From the NCBI RefSeq assembly GCF_037975245.1, contig NC_092578.1, positions 19,922,821-19,986,820 of the forward strand: a stretch of 64,000 bases of DNA, read 5' to 3'. Positions 30,096 through 41,475 of the stretch are shown here, one piece after another. The notes beneath the pieces are model-generated. The model was given only the letters and a program-made list of their open reading frames with translations. It had not been told where the DNA came from and did no database searches. Within the stretch, counting starts at the first letter, position 1; each line of letters starts with the position of its first letter. This stretch comes from Apostichopus japonicus. Lineage: Eukaryota; Echinodermata; Holothuroidea; Aspidochirotida; Stichopodidae. The position numbers and the translations under genes are program-made.

Positions 30096-33000
30096 GAAAT
30101 AGCCTATCTTCCTCCAAAATTGGTACATTGTACTTAATGCAACTCTTCTCGTGCATGTAACAAAGGCTTGTATGTATCCTATGTATGTTAATGGCCCGAA
30201 AAGCGCCAAGAATAGTTACCCAAACTTTTCCATCTCAAAAATTATCTCAAACAAATCATCCATCTTCAATCTTTACCAAAATGTTAATTTTAATACCTAA
30301 TTCTTACACTCCGACGTTATTTTGAGCTTATGTTCAATATAATTCCGTTTATGAACAAATAAAAAATATGCCGAACTTAGTGTTTAACTTCCTTGTTCGT
30401 TACTATTATTAACTCCATTCAAGCTCAATTAGAAAATTTAAGCTTAGGCCAATCAAACTAAGTAAATGGTGACAACGTAACTAGTGTAGGATTACTGTTT
30501 AACGTTTCAGATTGATATAAAGGAATAATAAGAACTAAAAACAACTCCAATGATGTTTCTTATAATAACAAATTGCATTTACTTGTGCAGCATTAATTTG
30601 AACAAAAATATAGAAAACCGTATTCATAGGCCCGTTCTCAATGTTGGATTCGAGGCACATGAAAATCTCAGGTTTGGATGTAGTAACGTTTGGGAAATTT
30701 CCAAGCGTCGTTTATGAAAATTAGCGGTCGTCTGGTGTTATGTATTAAAGGCGAGCCAGGCGCGGAAAAATCAGGAACCAGTGAATAAAAATCACGAAAA
30801 TCCGAACCGGCAGCTAAAGGGAACTAAGACACGGAATACACACATATGTCGCGAGTACTGTATGTACGCCTGTAGCTATAGCTGTGCATGCCTGTGAACA
30901 ACATTTATTTGTTCATCATTTGCATATATAGCTGACACAATAGCTAATGTCGCGAGCAAACCGCATGTTCGTTGGTCCGTGTGATAGGGTTAAGATAGGT
31001 GTAAGCAGAGCTGAACACCCCGAAATTCGCTCCCCTTACGTAAAACTTCTATATATATTACACGTGGAAAAACACGAGTTTTTACACACATAATTCCCAT
31101 TGACATTGGTCACGGAACATAAGTAGGTCATCGACATTCGAACTTGGCAACTTGCCCAAGTTCATCGCACCATGGGAACGACCCAACAGATTGAACATTA
31201 TGTTACATTTTCCCGCCATCTGGACGCCGATTGTAAATTTTGGTGTAATATGCAAATTATGAATGGTACTGCCCTTGGTTAAAACTTAAACTATTGCGAC
31301 ACATACAAATTTTGGGAAACTGTTGTATAGAAGAAACTTTTGTATCAAATGTAAAGTACTGTATGGTAGGCCTACTATAATTTATAAAAGACGGTTTTCC
31401 TCAGGTGATAAGGAAAAGGGATGTTTCGGTGAACTCGATCTCTTTGTATAGTACTTGGATACTTAAAATGACCATGATGTACATGCAGTTTCTATTTCTC
31501 TTTAAGTAAGCTCTACTTAGCATTGTTATCCGTTGTGGATCCGTTGTGGATTTTTTGACGCCAGTATTTAACGGTAGGCCTAAGCATTTCTTAAATTGTT
31601 GACTGAGCTTCAAAATCCATTTTCAAAAAGTCTGTTTTCATGAAGGTTTTATAAAATCGACATATAGCTAGGGTAGGAAAATATTAACGAAAGTTGTTCT
31701 ATTATACAAACAAAATACATGTTTCTCGCACTGAGATCTGAAGGGAAAAAACGGGCGGCAATCGTTCTTCTTTTCATGCGCTTATACTATAGTATAGTTT
31801 GGAATATGTGGCAACCTTTACGTGATTTCAGAAATGGCTCCTGTTCTTGGAAAAATGACTCCCAGTCATTATTCATTTTCTTATATTAATGTTCTTATTA
31901 TGATTGTATATTATTATATTTTTCATTTCACTATTGGTTATGATACTTCAGGTCCTCGGGAGAAGTTAGCTTTACGCTAACCGAGTTAAATAAATATACG
32001 GAGATTTGATCACGGGTGCCAATTTGTATCTACGGATGCCCTTAAAATAACATTCAATGCTAACAGCATCCTCCTATTCTTATGAGGCGAATAGCACATA
32101 ATATCAATAGGATGGTCGGTGGGAGGTACCTTAGATTATGAAATTGTGTTGCGGGCGCTGAGCGAGTGTATGGAGGGCCCGAATGCCCGACATTTTTTAT
32201 TTTTTATTTATTCGCATTTTTATCCAGGGTTGCTTATTCAGCAAAAGCTGGTTTCCAATAAGGCCCTGCTTTTTACATTCAACGTTATACATAAAAAGTA
32301 AAACATAGCAATACAAAAACAATTAAATGTACAGATACAAAACAATTAAAGCTGTAATGTGGAGACAACTACAAAAACAAATGGAAATAAAAGAATTATC
32401 AAAAATTGGGCTTGCAAATAATAACTGGAAAGTTTTGGAAACCAACACTATGCTAGTTATTTCAACATGCGCGTTGAAACTTTCAATACCCAAGAGCTGA
32501 TATAATGTAATAGCTGAACAAAGTCAGGAAGCAATATAAAAAAAATATATATTGTAAAAAACAGCAAAGAAGATTCATAATGCAAAAGTTATCATTGTAA
32601 TCACTCTTTGGTGAAAGGATTGGTGTGCCTACGACATGAAATTGAAACACAGTAGAAGACTTTCAGTTAATCTCAAATAGTTTTCCATCCAGTTCACATG
32701 CATCATGGACTCGCAATAACATAGAGAATATAATTTTGCCCTTCAGCTATATGTATTTGCCAGGCATAAAGCTTACACATCAACCTTGTGTTTAACTGCC
32801 TTTATATAAGCAATGTAGCAACTTTTCTCTCATCCTAAATCTGTGTTATAGAAACATAGTTACAACTTCTTAAGATAGTTGAGGTCTTGACATGTACAAA
32901 GGTGAGTTTTAAATACAAGTCTTCCACTCAACACAGTACATATTAAGAAGTCAATAGTCAGATGATGAAATCATTGCTTGTTATGTCTACAATGAAACAA

Positions 33001-33372
33001 GCTTAGTTTTGTGCTCAATGCGACCCATCTTTGACGATAAATCTGACACACACAAATGGGCGTCGGAAGGGGTGGTAGGGGAGAGGGCTGTTGCCGCATT
33101 GAAAATCAAGGAATAAAATAAAAACCACATAGTGATAAAAAATATGGATGTTTAGATAGGCTCACTGTACTAAGAGTGGTGTGTGCAGTAAACCAAAGTA
33201 TAATCTCCTGATCAGTGACGTGCTCCATATAGCAATCTCTGAATAATCAAATTAATATAAGTTTGTACTATACAGATATACGAAGACCGCGAACTAATTG
33301 CATTATTATTTATTAATTGTATACTTACTCATGAAGAGTAACAATGGGTGTAAATTACAGATTTTCACTTAC

Positions 33373-33503
33373 TTTCCATACTTAGTGTAGTACGCCAGTT
33401 GAATTGCCAACTGGAAGAAAATATCAGGATGTATCCTCTGCTCCTTGGGAAAGTTTCGACCAAACAAAGTGAAGAATCCAGGACACGGATCAATTCTCGC
33501 TGC
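33373..33503 (-). CDS. Copy A exon 11 (last one found)
   Basis: 131 nt, reading AARIDPCPGFFTLFGRNFPK to FQLAIQLAYYTKYGK. F-G-x-x-F-x-K and P-D-x-F-x-Q-x-A-x-Q-L-A-Y-Y are family motifs. It has a good GTAAGT donor, but no downstream partner exon was found. Confidence 0.88.
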
Positions 33504-34012
33504 CTGTCAAAAAGAGCAATTAAAAACAAAACCAATTGGTAGTAAGTTCATTATCTGAATATGCCTCTGAATCAGACCCATCTAGAACGGAAACCCCATC
33601 ATCTGCCCCCCCCCCTCACATTTTTAGTTGACAGCCATTTTGTTTAACATAGAAAGCGGTTTGTTGACAGTTTATCATCTTTATTATAAGAACTTGTGTA
33701 AGTGAAATTGCCTAAGGAGGATCTTTCATAAGTGCAGATTGGTGAATGCTTTCTATGTTTTGACTGGGGGTGGAGTGAGGTGAGGTGAGGTGGGGTGGTA
33801 AACGGTTCGGAGGAACTTTACAAAGTAATCGATAAAAGCAATCAAAGCGTGAAGTGACAGGAAAATGAAATATATTAATATTGCATTAGTATGTAGTAAA
33901 ATGGCGTCACAAGAAAACTAATGAAAGAAATGTGTTTTGGGCTAGGATCATCCGGTTTAGCTAGCATATAACGGGACTGCGGGGACAAAACGCACAAGGA
34001 CAAATTTCCTAC

Positions 34013-34123
34013 ATTTTTCTTGTAAGTTTCAGCTGCATGAACTTTGGCCTCCTCTATCTTGTCATCCAGAGTGAAGATTATTTCTTCCGGTTTGATTTCG
34101 TCTGATTGCACATTTGGCGTTCC
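34013..34123 (-). CDS. Copy A exon 10
   Basis: 111 nt, reading GTPNVQSDEIKPEEIIFTLD and then DKIEEAKVHAAETYKKN. It corresponds to the R-F-x-I-x-x-E-I-K-x-x-I-x-x-A region of carnitine acetyltransferase. The donor is a weak-looking GTAGGA. Confidence 0.85.
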
Positions 34124-34466
34124 CTGAATGAGTACAAAACCAAATGAAGTTAGCTAGTTTACATGCATGATTTATCAATTCAATTCATGGTTAGGTACAA
34201 GAAATACTGAACAATGTCAATTGTTTAATACTACATTACAATATATTAAAACTTTCAATTAGATTTTAACCCGTAGTTTTTAGTTGGTGAAAAAAAAACA
34301 TGATGTTTTTCCTTGACCAACAGCTTGGTAGAACTAGGATTCTTTTTACTATAGCTAAAAGTTTCAAATGTATTGTTTTTCAAATAAATGAAGCATAACA
34401 TTAATTGTTTGTAGTTGTTTACTCGTTATTGTACCTCTCTTGTGAAGTACCGTAGTGTTTACCTAC

Positions 34467-34550
34467 CAGCCAATCTGTCTTTGATGTGATGATAACATTA
34501 TCGACCCATCGTTCCATTATGGCTGCAACAAACCCGTCATAAGGACAATG
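34467..34550 (-). CDS. Copy A exon 9 (catalytic histidine)
   Basis: 84 nt, reading HCPYDGFVAAIMERWVDNVI and then ITSKTDWL. The first codon is the catalytic His of the family (EH-[AS]-x-x-[DE]-G in relatives). The exon has the same length and phase as in copy B. Confidence 0.88.
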
Positions 34551-34894
34551 CTGCAAAACATGAAGAAAAAAAGACAGCTAAAGTAGGAAAATGAAGGAAA
34601 TATCCGATCACAGGCCGAGCTTCTTAGAGACATAGAGAGATTTCATTCACATTACTCACAACGATGACATTATTTATTGTAAAAGAAACGGAATATTAAT
34701 ATTTGTTCCCAGCTTAACTGTCTCCGCACAATTATAACACGTGTATTATGTATGGACAATCATAGATCAGCCTATGCGTTCACATGATCGTATTCAAACG
34801 TTCCTGCGTATTAATCCACATATAATCAAGATTAACCCGTAATCTTGCTGCTCACCCGGCGAAACCAGTGGATGACTAGGAAACATAAGCTCAA

Positions 34895-35075
34895 GGGCGG
34901 CGGAAGCACTTTTAATCTGGGGGGGGGGGGGCACCGACATCAAAGGGCACTTTGCAGAAATTCGCTTGGACTGATGCAGCCTTATATTTAGTAGCCTTTA
35001 TAACTCTTATTGTATTATCTTATTTGCGTATACACATCACTCCATCAACGCCCTCACCCCCCCCCCCCCCCCTTA
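34895..35075. mobile_element. Possible hAT-like fragment
   Basis: Starts caagggcggcggaagcactt, followed by poly-G, and ends in a poly-C tract. This resembles the ends of the hAT-like elements here, but there is no target duplication. Confidence 0.35.
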
Positions 35076-35277
35076 AAGGAAAATACTAGCACTGCAATAT
35101 CCAATGTGCAAATTGGGAAACAAGGAAAAAGTTTTCTTTTGAGACAAAATGAGGTGAAATCATGCTAGTTGCTAATGTAGGAATCTTCCGAATTAAAGTT
35201 TATTTCTTGTCAATATCTGAACAATTTTTTTCCATTCGAAATAGCATTGAGTTTGACCCACAGAAATTCATTAAAAG

Positions 35278-35557
35278 TCAGGGGCGAAGCCAGGATTTGC
35301 AAAGTTGTATGCACGACTATCTGAGCGGAGCGCCACCATCGGTTGGCGCGGAGCGTACAAGAAAATTTTGGGTTTTACAGACCCCTCAGATGGCTGGAAA
35401 CGGCCCTTCCCGAGTGTTCATTCTGGTTCCCTGGCCTCTTGCTAACTTGAGACACCTCAATTTTTATGTAGAAAAAGGGCACATTTTTAACCTGAGGAAA
35501 AGTGGGGGGGGCACGTGCCCCCTGTGCCCCCCCCCCCCGGTTCCGCCGCTCTTGCAT
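35278..35557. mobile_element. hAT-like fragment related to 11966-13048
   Basis: Starts caggggcgaagccagg and contains cggagcgccaccatcggttg followed by gcgcggagcgtacaagaaaa, shared with the element at 11966. It ends ccggttccgccgctcttg after a poly-C run. No convincing 8-bp duplication remains. Confidence 0.6.
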
Positions 35558-35687
35558 AAGCTACCAGCTAACTGGCGGCGCTGTGGGCGTGAAGCAAGTG
35601 GCGCATTTTGCGCCTTGGACGAAACTAGAAACTGTTGCAAACAAGAAAAAAACAGACACCTCCTGGCACCAGAACACGCAGCGCCAT

Positions 35688-35850
<163 letters not shown>

Positions 35851-35854
35851 TTAC

Positions 35855-35959
35855 GTCTCCTATGCACCCGATACCGCCATTTTCGAAGTAAGCTACTGCT
35901 GTTGCCTTATCGAACCACCGGTCATGCGCATTTTTTCCACTCATCGAAACTCGGTATCC
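35855..35959 (-). CDS. Copy A exon 8 (RWFDK motif)
   Basis: 105 nt, the same as copy B exon 8. It reads [20 protein letters not shown] to [12 protein letters not shown]-x-D-K is the family motif just before the catalytic histidine. Its donor GTAAGT is followed at once by about 110 bp of (AT)n. Confidence 0.88.
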
Positions 35960-36226
35960 CTGAAAAGAAATACATAATGCTTATAAATTATAATGATATC
36001 AACACTATCAAGTATGATATGATAATTCAGAACTGTGGCCTCGTGGTTATGTCAACACGTTTCACTATGATATGAGCATATAGTATCAGCTCCATAATGA
36101 CACAATATTAGCATGGAGTGGTGGTAGCTACATTACGCTGTAAATATCTTACCATGATGTGAGCACGTACGGGTACATATTTATAAACTGGGCATGGATC
36201 AGTGATTGTGTAGGCTGCATAACAGG

Positions 36227-36870
36227 TGCGTATCCAGGGGGGGCGTTGGGGGCGCGCGCCCCCCGGGTAAGAAAAAGAGAAGAGAAAAAAAGAGAAGAAA
36301 AAAGGAAAAAAGAAAAAAAGAGGGGAAAAAAGAGAAGGAGGAGAGGAAGGAAGGGAAAAGAAAAAGAAGAAAGAGAGAAAAAGGAGAAAAAGAGGGAGTA
36401 AAAGCAAAACGCGAAGACACCGGGAAGAGAAAGAAGAACAGTGACATCATTACAGCGCTGAAGGGTAGCCAGTGACGGATCAATGATTTCGTAAAAGTGT
36501 GACACACCCTACCCCTTACACCGACAACTCCATTTTTTGACGTTTTCATTTTCCTCTCTCACAAATGATCTATATATATATATACTATATATGGTCTATC
36601 ATAACGCGTGTGTAGAATTGTGCTATGAAACCAACTGTGGCTGGTCTCGAACTCGACCGTGTCGTCGGGGAACATGACGCATTTTGGGATGGGGGCGACC
36701 GCCCGCTCCCCCCCCCCCATTCAGCATTTTTTTAAATGATATCGCTAAGTAATTTCAAAATAGAAAGTGCTTAGAGGCAACTTACAAGGCCTGGGAAGTG
36801 TCATTTCCAGCGATCTGGGAGACATTTTCGGCTTCGCCCCTCCCTTGGCAAATTCCTCGCTACGCACCTG
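36227..36870. mobile_element. hAT-like fragment with purine-rich insert
   Basis: The left end caggtgcgtatccagg and the right end (…ctacgcacctg) form an inverted terminal repeat. The next bases ggggggcgttgggggcgcgc are also typical of this group. The inner part is a 150-bp agaaaagaaga-type purine tract at 36268-36420. The 8-bp flanks do not match. Confidence 0.5.
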
Positions 36871-37225
36871 TTCGAATTTGTAACGCAAACAGCAGATATA
36901 ACATCATATCAGTGAGCATGAAAATGGCGTTCCAGGATGAAAAGCCTCAAAACTGTCCGACTTGCCTGAAAAAATAACCAAAAATTTTCGCGCGCAAGGC
37001 GCGCGTTCAACGTGTTCATGTCAATATCATATAAGCAAGCATCGGTTATTACATCGCATGCCATCATGTACAGTACGGTCCGTTCAAATTGCGCAGTATA
37101 CCGCGGGATGCTAATGTAAACAACGACATGTCTCATGTAGATGTATAAAAAGCATGGAGGTCCAATTATGTCAAAACTCTCTTTTACATTAGTAATGGCG
37201 AATTAGGGCCTGCACCCCCGCCGCG

Positions 37226-37599
37226 CAGTGGCGGAGCGCCCATATGGTCAGGGGGCGGATGCCCCCCTGACGGACTCGAATGGACTGCTGGTGCCTTTTC
37301 AGCTATTTACCACTTTTTACTTATTCTAGATTATTGACTTTTTATTGCGCTCTCATCTACTTATTGACATTTCTCACATTTTCTTGGTGTAATTTGGCGA
37401 TGACACCTTATTCTTCGTTTATCTGCAAATTAGCCAGGCCCGGAAAGGGTTATTTCCGGCGATCTAGGGAGTATCTTTACTCAAAAATTTTCTGTACGCT
37501 ACGCGCCAACCAGTGGTGGCGCTCCGCTTAGATAGTGTCGAAAGCGCCCCTTCAGACCATTCTCGCCACTCCTGACCAATACCCCTAGCTCCGCCACTG
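37226..37599. mobile_element. hAT-like MITE, 8-bp TSD
   Basis: 374 bp starting cagtggcggagcgccc and ending agctccgccactg. It is flanked by ccgccgcg on both sides (37218-37225 and 37600-37607). It is the same family and orientation as 18657-19040. Confidence 0.92.
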
Positions 37600-37929
37600 C
37601 CGCCGCGCCTCCTACGCCTATGTGTGTAGTGTTCGGTTTCGGAAATATCTGCTATTTTTTTCATTTCCTTCAACCAAGTTTTATAATAGCCGTTATAACA
37701 GGTTTTAATATTTGTACACCAATAAATTAACTGTGTCTGAATTTTCGACAATTTCTGACCAACATTCTGCATCACACTTCCCTCTACTCGTGCAATTTTG
37801 ACCGGTCTGTTTAGGGGTTGAAGGAAGTTTTTTCTATATTGGTTGTCCATAGATGAAATTTTGTACAACATTATGGGTATGTTTTGAAGTGAGTTTATTC
37901 ACGAGAAATGTGAATTTTCAAATTCTGAA

Positions 37930-38250
37930 CAAATATGGGGCTTAAAACCTTGAAAAGTGGGGCTGACGGGTATTGTGGGCCGGGACGTAGAATCACCTAC
38001 AAAAGCAAAGACCCACAGGAGATGCGATCAGGTCGAACATGATGTGTGCCGGGTTGACAATCTTCAAAAAAGGTTATGGATGGAAAAAAAACTATTAGGA
38101 AATACTTGGTTCGCAGGCAAAAAGTGTACATCTGGTTGGTCATTTCAAGCCCGAGAAGTGCCGTTTCCGGTGATCTGGGGGGTTTCAAAACAAGAAATTT
38201 TCTTGTACGCTGCGCGCCAACTGGTGCTGCGTGAAGCCATCCAACAGCTT
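37930..38250. mobile_element. hAT-like internal fragment
   Basis: Shares gagaagtgccgtttccggtg and ttttcttgtacgctgcgcgc-like blocks with the inner part of the elements at 11966 and 35278 (in reverse orientation). The ends are lost. Confidence 0.4.
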
Positions 38251-38528
38251 TCTGAGCTGATTTTTAGAAAGTGTTTAGTATTCTAAACTTGATACCAAAA
38301 GAATATATTTGATTCTAGTTCCACTATAGTCAAAGCAATGCTCGGGGTTAGTCCTAACAATTTCTCATCAGTAACATTCATTTCTTATAAACATTTTCTT
38401 CTGGTAACAATGTCTGGATAAAGTGTTCAATTTGAACAAATGCAATCTTATTTTGAGTTTAAGGCTCGGTGAAATTGTCGACTTAGCACAAACAATATAT
38501 TTCAATGTTTACTGTCCTGCTCGCTTAC

Positions 38529-38656
38529 CTGTCTTGAAGTATGACACGATAGTGTCCTTCGGATCCCCTGGAATGCGCGATGTGCAAAATATACGCTTGT
38601 TTTGATTCATTGAGGTAACGGTGCCTTTACGATCACGAAGAATCGGTATTTTCTCA
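38529..38656 (-). CDS. Copy A exon 4
   Basis: 128 nt, reading EKIPILRDRKGTVTSMNQNK and then RIFCTSRIPGDPKDTIVSYF. S-x-R-x-P-G-x-x-x-D is the family motif. It is one codon shorter than copy B exon 4 and ends in phase 1 at GTAAGC. Confidence 0.88.
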
Positions 38657-38848
38657 CTATGTAAAAATTGGTATGAAAAAAAAGGAAAGATCATATTTTG
38701 AAGGTGAATGAAGAAAACAAATATATATTCAACGAAAAAACTACTTCATAGTGCTGCATGTGAAAGTCATACTGATACATACTGATGTATACTGATATAA
38801 ACTGATACATACTGGTATACATATTGATATATACTAGATGGGACGTAC

Positions 38849-39030
38849 CTTCTGTGAGCAAGAAAGTATTTTGAATATCCATATATACTTTGTGCTGCTC
38901 GTTTCAGTTGCGTTCCTTCACCCACTGGCCAGAAGCTATAATTTATTTGTCCATGTGCAATCATGTTACCCATAACGCCCATAGGGCTTCTGTTCTGCAA
39001 GTAGGCGGCATTTTCCCACCAAGTTTCCAG
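38849..39030 (-). CDS. Copy A exon 3
   Basis: 182 nt, reading LETWWENAAYLQNRSPMGVM to GYSKYFLAHRR. W-W-x-x-x-A-Y-L-x-x-R is the family motif. The exon has the same length as copy B exon 3. Confidence 0.88.
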
Positions 39031-40123
39031 CTAAAAAGAAGAATGAATTCAGCAATGTTTGAAAAAGACGAAGGAGGAAAAGAAGTGAATATGTCATTAT
39101 TCTATTCTGTTACTCCCTCCCGAAATCCCCCCCCCCCCACTCAAACTAAGCTGAAGAAAGTGTACCTCAGTTTGGTTTTCTTTGAACATAAAGTAAATAC
39201 ATTTAGGCATTGGAGAAGAGCGAGTACCTTCTTTTTAATGTAGGTCTACAACGCATGTTGTTTCTGAAACTCTTATGTTCGTATTGTATGTATATGTAGC
39301 TATAGATTGGCAAACCACTTCGATTGGTGAGTCTCTGAGGTTTCATTCCTCAACAGGTACAATAGATACATAAATGTATAATCAGCACGGAAAAGTTGTT
39401 ATTAGCTGCCTGTCATTACCAAACTGTTTGTTGACAGTTATACCTTGTACAGGGGGGGGGGGTAGGAATCGGAGGGATTGAGTGCGTATTATGACGTACA
39501 TGAAACAGAAAACAATGATATTTGGATTGCTTGACACTCCTTCTGGTTATACACATTTCTAGCGCTGGAATGGTGTGAATCTCTACTCGTAAAAGTGAGT
39601 GGGAGTAGCCTCGCTTCCCCTCCCCTTCCTGCCCCTACGCTAATGATAACTATACTGTATGAATACAATTGCCTTCAAGCAAATACTTAAAGCCTTGTCA
39701 TTCCCATTGGGTTATGGTTACTTAAACAACAGTATCTTTCAGTCTTACTTAAAGTTTATTTGTTACGAATTATTAACGTCACTACAGACAGTATTTGCCC
39801 ACCAAGGTTAATTAGTGATGAAGTTTGTTTTATATGCAAACCCGTTTGCTCATGTTTATAACATCGATCAACAGCGTCTGGGTAACTAACAGGTATCAAG
39901 ATTTCAGGCATCAGGTCTGTAGTGTATATAAGTATTTATAAGTAAGCAATTCAGGAATTATACTATCGATGATTAAAACAAATTGTGTCACTTCCATGCA
40001 TTCTTCTCTCACAGTTGAGAGCAAAGCTTACTAATGTTACATTGGTTGTTCTACCGCTAATGCATTTATTAAATTTCTTCTTCTTTTATCTCATGGCTAT
40101 ATTTATAGCATTAGACAACTTAC

Positions 40124-40248
40124 CCAGTTTCTGCTACCTTTGGCTTTTTCAACCAACTTTTCTTGGAGTTGCTTCCCAACGCCATTTTGAAATTCTTCGA
40201 TGATTTTCTTGGTCTTCTCGATCTCTTCATGTGTGGCAAAGACTTTCA
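40124..40248 (-). CDS. Copy A exon 2
   Basis: 125 nt, the same length and phase as copy B exon 2. It reads KVFATHEEIEKTKKIIEEFQ and ends KAKGSRNW, a family helix (…F-x-x-G-V-G-x-x-L-Q…N-W). A 40- to 60-bp minisatellite starts a few bases upstream of its acceptor. Confidence 0.88.
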
Positions 40249-40254
40249 CTGTAG

Positions 40255-40465
40255 ACAATTGATTGATTAATTGATTGAATTGTTGGCTGAGAGGTGTGTT
40301 CATAGTTTGATTAATTGAATTGTTGGCTGAGAGGTGTGTTCATCGTTTGATTAATTGATTGATTGATTGAATTGTTGGCTGAGAGGTGTGTTCATCGTTT
40401 GATTGATCGATTGATTGATTGAATTGTTGGCTGAGAGGTGTGTTCATCGTTTGATTGATTGGAAA
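40255..40465. repeat. Minisatellite next to copy A exon 2
   Basis: About four units of gaattgttggctgagaggtg followed by tgttcatcgtttgattgatt, with variable (attg)n. It abuts the acceptor side of exon 2. Confidence 0.88.
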
Positions 40466-40559
40466 ATAATTCATTGTCAGTAGTCTGAATATATTGATTG
40501 GTCATAAAACTATGTATCAGTTATAGATGGTTGGGTCTGTAAATGGCAAGACATATGAA

Positions 40560-41475
40560 GCAGTCTTCCTATTACTACTACCACTGCCACTACTACTATT
40601 ACTACTAGTAGTACTAATACTACAACGACTACTATTACTATTACTACTACTATTACTACTACTACTATTACTACTACTATTACTTATACTACTACTACTA
40701 CTACTACTGCTTCTACTAATACCATTACTACCACTACTACTACTAGTACCACCACCACCACTATTACTACTAGTAGTACTAATACTACAACGACTACTAC
40801 TACTATTACTACTACTATTACTACTACTATTACTACTACTATTACTACTACTACTATTACTACTACTATTACTTATACTACTACTACTACTACTACTGCT
40901 TCTACTAATACCATTACTACCACTACTACTACTAGTACCACCACCACCACTATTACTACTAGTAGTACTAATACTACAACGACTACTACTACTATTACTA
41001 CTACTATTACTACTACTATTACTACTACTATTACTACTACTATTACTACTACTACTATTACTACTACTATTACTTATACTACTACTACTACTACTACTGC
41101 TTCTACTAATACCATTACTACCACTACTACTACTAGTACCACCACCACCACTATTACTACTAGTAGTACTAATACTACAACGACTACTACTACTATTACT
41201 ACGACTACTACTACTATTACTACTACTTATACTACTACTACTACTACTACTGCTTCTACTAATACCATTACTACCACTACTACTACGACTACTACTACTA
41301 CTACTAGTACCACCACCACCACTATTACTACTAGTACCACCACCACTACTACAACTACTAATACTACTACTATTACTACAACTACTACTAGTACCACCAC
41401 CACCACCACTACTACTACTATGCTAGTACTACCACTACTACTAGTACCATCACCACCACTACTACCACTGGTAAA
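40560..41475. repeat. Triplet (TAC/TAT) array with higher-order units
   Basis: Nearly all tac/tat/acc triplets over 0.9 kb. The landmark gcttctactaataccatt recurs at about 40709, 40898, 41099 and 41252, so blocks of 150-200 bp were themselves duplicated. The long Leu-rich reading frame across it is a by-product of the triplet period. Confidence 0.93.

Larger units (their letters stand above)
26865..32957. repeat. 6.1-kb inverted repeat (palindrome) with about 1.93-kb arms
   Basis: The left arm 26865-28792 and right arm 31018-32957 are near-identical in opposite orientation. The outer ends read ctattgacttcttaatatgt and its complement. The inner ends read cgaatttcgggg and ccccgaaattcg. Only scattered mismatches and a few short indels are visible. 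The loop 28793-31017 is single copy. I found no clear target duplication at the outer ends and no transposase. It lies between the last kept exon of copy A and the first aGPCR exon. Confidence 0.93.

Noticed and set aside
29518-30209. Two minus-strand frames of 85 and 105 codons in the palindrome loop
   Set aside because: No similarity to any family I recognise and no splice or start context. The second one overlaps hAT-like terminal sequence.
27518-32301. Identical 60-codon frames in the two palindrome arms (MGGTLDYEIVLRAL...)
   Set aside because: They are identical because the arms are inverted copies. The frame is short, runs into the A-rich tail-like sequence and has no recognised domain.
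36227-36870. Complete hAT insertion with target duplication
   Set aside because: The inverted ends are visible but the 8-bp flanks (ctgcataa and ttcgaatt) do not match, so it is kept only as a degraded fragment.
40527-41426. A 299-codon leucine-rich reading frame
   Set aside because: It is the translation of a TAC/TAT triplet microsatellite within an intron, with no conserved features.
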